Below, piece after piece: positions 1-4,831 of a stretch of 10,386 bases of DNA. The DNA lies in assembly GCA_023145555.1 (NCBI GenBank), contig JAGLDO010000144.1, forward strand, positions 1 to 10,386. The letters run 5' to 3'. The position numbers were made by a program, and so were the translations under genes. How positions within the stretch are numbered: position 1 is the first letter of the stretch; every line of letters starts with the position of its first letter. The stretch is from Bacteroidales bacterium (lineage in GTDB: Bacteria; Bacteroidota; Bacteroidia; Bacteroidales; B39-G9). Under the pieces are notes generated by a model. It did no database searches, was not told where the DNA came from, and was given only the letters and a program-made list of their open reading frames with translations.

Positions 1-426
1 AATTACACCAAAAATAACAGATCCATCAATATCAATTGTTTTTGTATTATCTTCAACAGTAATATCAATTTCTTTATTACTTGGATTGACGAACTCTACA
101 ATATTTACAAAGTCATATTTAACAATTTCGTCACCACCGCCACTATTTGTTGCAACAAGAGTTACTGAGTATGTTCCGGGCTCATAATAAGTTACTGTTG
201 GATTTTTTAATTCTGATGTTGCAGGATACCCGCCTTCAAATGTCCATTTCCAACTTGTTGGTGATGGAGACGATAAATCTGAAAATGATACATCAACATA
301 ATCATCTCCTAAAGCAGAAATAGTTGCTGTAAAATCAGGTTCAGGTGGTGTAATTGTTATTTCACAGCTACTAATTATTAAAAGCAACAGTGGTAATGCA
401 AAATAAATTAATCTGTAATTTTTCAT
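1..426 (-). CDS. PKD-domain lipoprotein, N-terminal part (runs off left edge)
   Basis: The reading frame is open from an ATG at 424-426 to the left edge, giving 142 residues with no stop. Residues 1-21 are a lipoprotein signal peptide: a short basic start, a Leu/Ile-rich core, and a lipobox I-S-S-C with Cys21 as the probable lipidated residue. After a Pro-rich linker, residues about 31-110 form a PKD (Ig-like) domain, recognised by the S-W-K-W-T-F-E-G-G stretch, N-P-T-V-T-Y and E-P-G-T-Y-S-V-T-L. In Bacteroidetes, PKD domains are common in surface-attached or secreted proteins, where they act as spacers or adhesion modules; the function of this protein depends on the missing part. It is divergent from the transglutaminase lipoprotein gene. 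The lipoprotein and PKD calls are firm; the overall role is unknown. Confidence 0.85.
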   Translation of the reverse strand, partial: MKNYRLIYFALPLLLLIISSCEITITPPEPDFTATISALGDDYVDVSFSDLSSPSPTSWKWTFEGGYPATSELKNPTVTYYEPGTYSVTLVATNSGGGDEIVKYDFVNIVEFVNPSNKEIDITVEDNTKTIDIDGSVIFGVI

Positions 427-449
427 GTTTTTTATTTTTAAGATTCTCT

Positions 450-457
450 CAAAAATA
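450..457 (-). promoter_or_regulatory. Putative -7 box for the PKD lipoprotein gene
   Basis: Read on the minus strand this is TATTTTTG, an exact match to the Bacteroidetes -7 consensus TAnnTTTG, 23 bp before the ATG. No clear TTG/TTTG -33 box lies 17-23 bp further upstream, so the call rests on the -7 box alone. In such AT-rich DNA a chance match is possible. Confidence 0.35.
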
Positions 458-525
458 TAAAAAATAAGTAAATTAATGTTAAAAAATTTAATCAATATTT
501 AATTTAATTTTTTTAACTACATTTA

Positions 526-539
526 CAATTAGCTAATTG
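526..539. promoter_or_regulatory. 14-bp perfect palindrome in divergent intergenic region
   Basis: CAATTAGCTAATTG is perfectly self-complementary and sits about midway between the two divergent lipoprotein starts. A weak -7-like box (TACATTTA at 518-525, last base off consensus) lies immediately before it on the plus strand. The location suits an operator for a dimeric regulator, but AT-rich DNA yields short palindromes by chance and no second copy was noticed. Confidence 0.25.
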
Positions 540-576
540 AAAAATTAATAACAAAAAATTTAATTAAAATATTAGT

Positions 577-672
577 ATGGGCGGAATCGATAATGTTCAT
601 GAATTTCAAAAAGTTTCTGTCAATGCCAATAAAATTAAATTGATGCTTAAAATATTAAAAAACACAAAATGA
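577..672 (+). CDS. Possible 31-residue leader or small ORF overlapping the downstream start
   Basis: An ATG at 577 opens a 31-codon frame (starting M-G-G-I-D-N-V-H-E-F-Q) that ends at TGA 670-672. The stop overlaps the ATG of the 858-residue lipoprotein gene as ATGA, the arrangement typical of translational coupling. The frame is closed just upstream by a TAA at 565-567, so it is not the tail of a longer intact gene. The peptide has a lysine-rich C-terminus and no signal peptide. I do not recognise it. The sequence around its first codons (GGGCGGAATCG) is noticeably richer in GC than the flanking spacer. It could be a genuine coupled leader peptide, the decayed end of an older gene, or chance. 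Confidence 0.25.
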   Translation: MGGIDNVHEFQKVSVNANKIKLMLKILKNTK

Positions 673-3245
673 AAAAAAAGATACTGGTTTTTTTTGCAGC
701 ATTAGTGATTGTCAGCATTAATTCATGCAAGCAGAAAAATGAAAACACATCTTTAGAGCAAAAATTCAATAGTTCAAAAACAATTGCAAAACATCGCAGT
801 AAAGAATTATTTGGTGTTTTTAACACTAAATTAAGCAAAGAAGAAACTAAGTATTTGAAATTTTTGTATGCTTATATGCCATTAAGCGATTTAGCCGATT
901 ACAGCGGCGAATTTTATCTTAAACACGTTAAAGCTACTATTAAGGCAAAGAATGAAATGGATTGGGCAAGCAGCATTCCTGAGAGAGTTTTTAAGCATTT
1001 TGTATTACCACACCGAGTTAACAATGAAAATTTAGACACAGCAAGAAATGTATTTTTTAATGAGTTAAAAAATCGTATTAAAGGCATGTCTATGTATGAT
1101 GCAGCAATTGAAGTAAATCACTGGTGTCACGAGAAAGTAGAATATCGTCCTGCAGATGGAAGAACATCATCACCATTAGCAACAATGAAAACAGCTTTCG
1201 GCAGGTGTGGAGAGGAATCAACATTTGCAGTTGCAGCTATGCGCTCGGTTTGTATTCCTGCACGTCAGGTATATACTCCGCGCTGGGCACATTGCGATGA
1301 TAATCATGCATGGGTAGAAGTTTGGGCTGACGGACAATGGTATTTTTTAGGAGCTTGTGAACCCGAACCGGTCTTAAATCTGGGATGGTTTAACGAATCG
1401 GCAAGTCGTGCCATGTTGGTGCATGCCAGAGCTTATGGCGAATATCGCGGCAGCGAAGAGATTAATGTTACTACAAGTCAATACAATGATATTAATGTTG
1501 TTGAACGGTATGCCAAAACATTTAAACAATTTGTTGAAATTACTGATGCTAAAGGAAATTCTGTCGATAATGCTAAAGTTGAATACAAATTGTATAATTA
1601 TGCAGAGTTTTATCCCATAACTACAAAAATATCAAATAAAAAAGGCATGTCGCACCTTACTACAGGTTTTGGCGAGTTGCTAATTTGGGCAAGCAAAGGA
1701 AACAACTATGGTTTCGAAAAAGTTAAAATTGGAGAAAAAGATACTGTTTCTATTGTAATGTCAAATCCGGGTTTTAAAAATGTAGATTGGGAATTAAAAC
1801 CACCTGCTTCATCAAATAAACTAAAAGTAGAATTAAGTGGACAACAAATAAATGAAAATAAAGCAAGATTGCAATATGAAGATTCTGTTCGTAATGCTTA
1901 CGTTTCAGGATTTATTTCTAAACAAGATTATTTAAAAAGTCATAATAAAAAAGGTTTCTGGAAATATGTAAAAGCAGCCCGCGGAAATTATAATGAGATT
2001 ATTGGTTTTATAACAAAAAATAAAGAGTCGAAATGGACAAAACCTCTTCTTGAGTTAATTGCTGAAAAAGATTTGCGCGATACAAAAGCCACAATTCTTA
2101 ACGATCATCTAAACAACTCATTAGATTATGCCGAAAATTATTCTCATGAAATTTTTACACAGTATATTTTAAATCCACGAATTGACCTTGAAATGCTTCT
2201 TGCATACAAACAATTTTTAATAAATAAATTTAATAGGGTAGAAGCCGAGAGTTTTAAATCAGATCCAAATAAATTGATTAAATGGATTAAAGACAGTATT
2301 GAAATTAATAATAATGCTCAAGCATATAATTTGCCCATAACACCAATTGGCGTTTATAATCTTCGTGTTGCTGACAGTCGTTCGCGTAATATCTTTTTTG
2401 TAGCTGCTTGTCGTAGTTTTGGTATTCCTTCACGCTTAGAACAAGGCACAAAAGTTCCTCAGTATTTTTACGACAATAAATGGGTTGATGTGTTTTTTGA
2501 TTGCAAACCAAAACAATATCAACGATTTAAAGTGAATTTTAAAGTTGAAGCAAAAAATCTAAAGTATACACCACAATACTATCATCATTTTACTTTGGCA
2601 AAGTTTGAGATAAATCATTTTAAGACTCTAGAATTGGGAGAATATCAAGATGTTGACAAAATAGGAGAGTTGCATTTAATTGCAGGAAATTATCGTTTAA
2701 TTACTTCTAACAGATTAACGTCGGGTAAGATATTGGTAGATATGAAGTTTTTTAAAATTACAAACGATACTGTTATCGGATTATCTTTTCCTGAAAAGAA
2801 AGTCAAGTTAAAAGTAAAAGGAAGTATAGACCGTAAAAAGCTCAGCGATTTTATTAATTATAAAGACCAAAGAGCAAAACATTTGCAAGAGAAGTCAAAT
2901 ATTGTAATTGCAATAATTCAACCCGATAAAGAACCGTCTAAACACGTATTAAACGACATTCAAAAGATTAAAAAAGATTTTGAAATTTTAAATAACACAA
3001 TAGTTTTTTTAATTCAAAAAAATGATTTGCCGGCAACTTTTAAAGCAAAAGATTACCCTGATTTACCTTATAGAACAATATTTAAGATAATTGACAAAAA
3101 TCCTTTTGACTTATTTAATATAAAAATTGATGGCGAAACGCAATCGTTTCCTAAAGTAATTATAGCAAACCCAAAAGGAGAAGTCATATATTATTCAGAA
3201 GGTTATAAAATTGGTATTGGGAATGATATTTTGAAATTATTGTAA
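669..3245 (+). CDS. Transglutaminase-like domain lipoprotein with thioredoxin-like C-terminus
   Basis: The 858-residue product starts with a lipoprotein signal peptide (basic K2-K4, hydrophobic core, lipobox I-N-S-C, Cys20), so it is probably anchored to the envelope facing the periplasm or surface. Residues about 140-245 are a transglutaminase-like (papain-fold) core: Cys180 in G-R-C-G-E-E-S, His213 in D-N-H-A-W-V-E-V-W, and G-A-C-E-P-E-P at 228-234, where an acidic residue probably completes the triad. Residues about 285-365 look like an Ig-like or carboxypeptidase-regulatory beta domain. Residues 565-615 repeat the core pattern (V-A-A-x-R-S-x-x-I-P-x-R) but have Ser570 at the Cys180 position and no His. 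The end, about 743-858, looks like a thioredoxin fold without a CxxC, judged by F-P-K-V-I-I-A-N-P-K-G-E-V. Such proteins may be peptidases or amidases rather than cross-linking enzymes; the substrate is unknown. Confidence 0.85.
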   Translation: MKKKILVFFAALVIVSINSCKQKNENTSLEQKFNSSKTIAKHRSKELFGVFNTKLSKEETKYLKFLYAYMPLSDLADYSGEFYLKHVKATIKAKNEMDWASSIPERVFKHFVLPHRVNNENLDTARNVFFNELKNRIKGMSMYDAAIEVNHWCHEKVEYRPADGRTSSPLATMKTAFGRCGEESTFAVAAMRSVCIPARQVYTPRWAHCDDNHAWVEVWADGQWYFLGACEPEPVLNLGWFNESASRAMLVHARAYGEYRGSEEINVTTSQYNDINVVERYAKTFKQFVEITDAKGNSVDNAKVEYKLYNYAEFYPITTKISNKKGMSHLTTGFGELLIWASKGNNYGFEKVKIGEKDTVSIVMSNPGFKNVDWELKPPASSNKLKVELSGQQINENKARLQYEDSVRNAYVSGFISKQDYLKSHNKKGFWKYVKAARGNYNEIIGFITKNKESKWTKPLLELIAEKDLRDTKATILNDHLNNSLDYAENYSHEIFTQYILNPRIDLEMLLAYKQFLINKFNRVEAESFKSDPNKLIKWIKDSIEINNNAQAYNLPITPIGVYNLRVADSRSRNIFFVAACRSFGIPSRLEQGTKVPQYFYDNKWVDVFFDCKPKQYQRFKVNFKVEAKNLKYTPQYYHHFTLAKFEINHFKTLELGEYQDVDKIGELHLIAGNYRLITSNRLTSGKILVDMKFFKITNDTVIGLSFPEKKVKLKVKGSIDRKKLSDFINYKDQRAKHLQEKSNIVIAIIQPDKEPSKHVLNDIQKIKKDFEILNNTIVFLIQKNDLPATFKAKDYPDLPYRTIFKIIDKNPFDLFNIKIDGETQSFPKVIIANPKGEVIYYSEGYKIGIGNDILKLL

Positions 3246-3246
3246 T

Positions 3247-3279
3247 AAAAAAAGGTTTGCAAAAATTTTGCAAACCTTT
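3247..3279 (-). terminator. Intrinsic terminator of tRNA-Ser
   Basis: Arms 3251-3264 and 3266-3279 are perfectly complementary over 14 bp (AAAGGTTTGCAAAA and its complement), so in RNA the A/U-rich centre forms the loop. On the minus strand the hairpin is followed by seven T residues (3253-3247). It starts 4 bp beyond the tRNA 3' end. On the plus strand it lies directly after the stop of the transglutaminase-like gene, but there is no T-run there, only TTTAA, so termination in that direction is uncertain. Confidence 0.85.
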
Positions 3280-3282
3280 AAG

Positions 3283-3367
3283 CGGAGAAAGAGGGATTCG
3301 AACCCCCGGAGGTGTGACCCTCAACGGTTTTCAAGACCGCCGCATTCGACCACTCTGCCATTTCTCC
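3283..3367 (-). tRNA. tRNA-Ser (anticodon UGA)
   Basis: The minus strand folds as an 85-nt type II tRNA. The acceptor stem GGAGAAA/TTTCTCC pairs fully, with G73 as discriminator, which is normal for serine tRNAs. The D-arm contains GAGTGGTCGAA. The anticodon stem GCGGT/ACCGT has one G-U pair and encloses loop CTTGAAA, with anticodon TGA at 3331-3333 on the complementary strand. A long variable arm (GAGG/CCTC) and a T-loop TTCGAAT follow. The anticodon reads UCA and probably the other UCN serine codons. The 3' CCA is not encoded (GCT follows the acceptor stem), so it must be added after transcription. The gene stands alone with its own promoter and terminator. Confidence 0.97.
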
Positions 3368-3371
3368 GCTG

Positions 3372-3404
3372 CAAAAATAGAAAATAATTTTATTATTAAT
3401 CAAA
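3372..3404 (-). promoter_or_regulatory. Promoter of tRNA-Ser
   Basis: On the minus strand TTTG (3404-3401) is followed after 21 bp by TATTTTTG (3379-3372), matching the Bacteroidetes TTTG / TAnnTTTG pattern. The -7 box ends only 4 bp before the mature tRNA 5' end, so the primary transcript would have almost no 5' leader. T-tracts at 3414-3447, read as A-tracts on this strand, lie just upstream and could act like an UP element. Confidence 0.7.
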
Positions 3405-3413
3405 TTATTTAAG

Positions 3414-3447
3414 TTTTTTTTTAATTTTTTTTGATTTTTTTTAATTT
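3414..3447. repeat. Phased T-tracts (probable curved DNA)
   Basis: T-runs of 9, 8 and 8 plus a short fourth run begin at 3414, 3425, 3435 and 3445, separated by AA or GA. Their spacing of 11, 10 and 10 bp is about one helical turn, the arrangement known to give intrinsic DNA curvature. They start about 10 bp upstream of the tRNA-Ser -33 box on the minus strand, the usual position of an activating A-tract element. Confidence 0.55.
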
Positions 3448-3659
3448 GTTTATTAAGGTGTTTTTATTCAGTTTGTTATAATTTTAATTAATTTACAAAT
3501 TGTATGAAAAAATAAGTAGAAAATTGATATGGTTTATTGTTTTGATTTTTAAAAATGCAGGTAAGTAATATTATATAAAAATTATTAATAATTGTATACT
3601 AATGTTTATATTGTAAATGAAAGGGAACAAGGCTTCTATTTAACATAATATTGTTTTTT

Positions 3660-3720
3660 TTATTGTAATTTTTAAAAAAAATAAAAAAAAACATGTTTTT
3701 TTTAAATAATTTTACAATAA
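3660..3720. repeat. Long inverted repeat directly upstream of the HU promoter
   Basis: Outer arms TTATTGTAA (3660-3668) and TTACAATAA (3712-3720) are perfect complements. The centre at 3684-3703 is a perfect 20-bp palindrome of eight A, CATG and eight T. The DNA between is A-rich on the left and mostly T-rich on the right, so most of the 61 bp can pair with small offsets. It ends 3 bp before the -33 box of the HU promoter. It may be an operator or a cruciform/curvature element; no T-run arrangement suggests a terminator of a known gene. Confidence 0.5.
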
Positions 3721-3723
3721 TAT

Positions 3724-3753
3724 TTGCTAAAGTTTAGAAATACCCTATATTTG
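3724..3753 (+). promoter_or_regulatory. Promoter of the HU gene
   Basis: TTG (3724-3726, part of TTTG) is followed by a 19-bp spacer and TATATTTG (3746-3753), an exact TAnnTTTG box. This is the textbook Bacteroidetes housekeeping promoter. Transcription should start around 3757-3760, leaving an A/T-rich leader of about 40 nt before the ATG with no strong Shine-Dalgarno sequence. Confidence 0.85.
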
Positions 3754-3797
3754 CATTGAAGAGAACTTTTTTATATAATTAACTAAAAATTATACTT

Positions 3798-4070
3798 ATG
3801 AACAAAGCACAATTAATTGATGCTATAGCATCAAAATCACAATTAACTAAAGCTGATGCAAAAAAAGCATTAGAAGCATTTGTAGAAACTACTTCAGGAG
3901 CTCTAAAAACTGGCGATAGAGTAGCATTAGTAGGTTTTGGATCTTTTTCAATAAATGAAAGAAAAGAAAGAACAGGTAGAAATCCTCAAACAGGAAAAGA
4001 AATTATTATTCCTGCAAAAAAAGTAGTTAAATTTAAAGCAGGCAGTGATTTGTCATCAACAGTACAATAA
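3798..4070 (+). CDS. hup: HU-family DNA-binding protein
   Basis: The 90-residue product matches the HU/IHF family over its full usual length. The N-terminal helices start M-N-K-A-Q-L-I-D-A-I-A; the core has V-A-L-V-G-F-G-S-F at about 42-50. The DNA-gripping beta arm is at about 54-75, with R-T-G-R-N-P-Q-T-G-K-E and the intercalating proline of the R-N-P motif. It ends in the conserved K-F-K-A-G. HU is an abundant nucleoid protein that bends DNA without strong sequence preference and works as a dimer in the cytoplasm. Absence of IHF-specific features cannot be judged confidently, but the generic single-gene setting favours homodimeric HU. A strong promoter and an intrinsic terminator frame it, as expected for a highly expressed gene. 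Confidence 0.96.
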   Translation: MNKAQLIDAIASKSQLTKADAKKALEAFVETTSGALKTGDRVALVGFGSFSINERKERTGRNPQTGKEIIIPAKKVVKFKAGSDLSSTVQ

Positions 4071-4092
4071 GTATTTGTAAATTATATTTATT

Positions 4093-4128
4093 AAAGGAAG
4101 TGATACCCTAGTTATTACTTCCTTTTTT
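4093..4128 (+). terminator. Intrinsic terminator after the HU gene
   Basis: Arms AAAGGAAGTGATA (4093-4105) and TATTACTTCCTTT (4113-4125) form a 13-bp stem with one G-U pair and a 7-nt loop. A run of six T residues at 4123-4128 overlaps the end of the stem. It lies 22 bp after the HU stop and only 13 bp before the ATG of the methyltransferase gene, so it also controls read-through into that gene. Confidence 0.88.
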
Positions 4129-4141
4129 ATTTTCAATTTTA

Positions 4142-4831
4142 ATGAAAAAAGAATTAATTCAATATTTATCTAAGTTTGCCACTGAACATCGAACAGAGTT
4201 GTTCGAAAAAATTATTAACGATAGAACAAAATATATAACTGTTGTTCTCGAAGATATTTTTCAATCACATAATGCAAGTGCAGTATTGCGTTCGTGTGAT
4301 TGTTTTGGAATTCAGGATGTTCATATTATTGAAAATAGAAATGAGTATAAAGTTAATCCTGATGTTGCTTTGGGTTCATATAAGTGGCTTAGTTTAAATA
4401 AATTCAATAATTCTAAAGAAAATACTTTAGAAGCAATTTCATCATTGAAAAATGAAGGATACAGAATAGTTGCAACTACTCCGCATACTAATGATGTTGA
4501 TTTGGAAGATTTTGATTTAAGTAAAGGTAAATTTGCTCTGTTTTTTGGTACTGAACTTACCGGACTTTCTGAAACAATGCTCAATAATGCCGATGAATTT
4601 TTGAAAATTCCTATGTTTGGTTTCACCGAGAGTTTTAATATCTCTGTTTCTGCTGCAATTATTTTACATCATCTGACACATAAATTGCGAAATTTAAACA
4701 TTAATTGGCAGCTTTCACCTCAAGAAAAAGATGATTTAATACTTCAATGGTTAAAACAATCAATAAATAAATCAGATGCTATTGAGAAAGAATTTCTGAA
4801 AAATTATGAATCCTCTAATTTTAGTGAATAA
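4142..4831 (+). CDS. trmH: TrmH-family (SpoU) RNA 2'-O-methyltransferase, probably tRNA Gm18
   Basis: This is a 229-residue SPOUT-fold methyltransferase that uses S-adenosylmethionine to methylate a ribose 2'-OH in RNA. All three SpoU motifs are present: motif 1 H-N-A-S-A-V-L-R at 43-50 (Asn44, catalytic-type Arg50), motif 2 F-F-G-T-E-L-T-G-L at 134-142, and motif 3 I-P-M-F-G-F-T-E-S-F-N-I-S-V at 156-169, which form the trefoil knot and cofactor site. The length is close to that of E. coli TrmH, with helical extensions at both ends and no separate N-terminal RNA-binding domain of the RlmB type. This favours the tRNA G18 enzyme over a 23S rRNA enzyme. No TAnnTTTG box was found between it and the HU terminator, so it may depend on read-through from hup. 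Its last 11 bp overlap the convergent protease gene. Confidence 0.88.
   Translation: MKKELIQYLSKFATEHRTELFEKIINDRTKYITVVLEDIFQSHNASAVLRSCDCFGIQDVHIIENRNEYKVNPDVALGSYKWLSLNKFNNSKENTLEAISSLKNEGYRIVATTPHTNDVDLEDFDLSKGKFALFFGTELTGLSETMLNNADEFLKIPMFGFTESFNISVSAAIILHHLTHKLRNLNINWQLSPQEKDDLILQWLKQSINKSDAIEKEFLKNYESSNFSE

Larger units (their letters stand above)
3368..3797. other. AT-rich intergenic region between tRNA-Ser and HU gene
   Basis: This 430-bp gap has no convincing protein gene. It holds the tRNA-Ser promoter at its left end, phased T-tracts at 3414-3447, a long inverted repeat at 3660-3720 and the HU promoter at its right end. In the middle (about 3449-3659) I see only AT-rich DNA with several ATTGTA-type words and one less AT-rich patch near 3618-3640. 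No RNA gene could be recognised there. Confidence 0.6.

Noticed and set aside
647..838. 63-codon minus-strand frame opposite the lipoprotein signal region
   Set aside because: It lies over a well-supported gene on the other strand and its hydrophobic sequence is the reverse reading of A/T-rich codons.
3247..3279. Hairpin as a plus-strand terminator for the transglutaminase-like gene
   Set aside because: The stem is equally good on that strand but it is followed by TTTAAGC rather than a T-run; the seven-T run is present only in the tRNA direction.
3449..3659. Possible small RNA gene in the tRNA-HU gap
   Set aside because: I found no exact TAnnTTTG box, no GC-containing hairpin with a T-run and no recognisable RNA family; long A and T runs there are expected from base composition.
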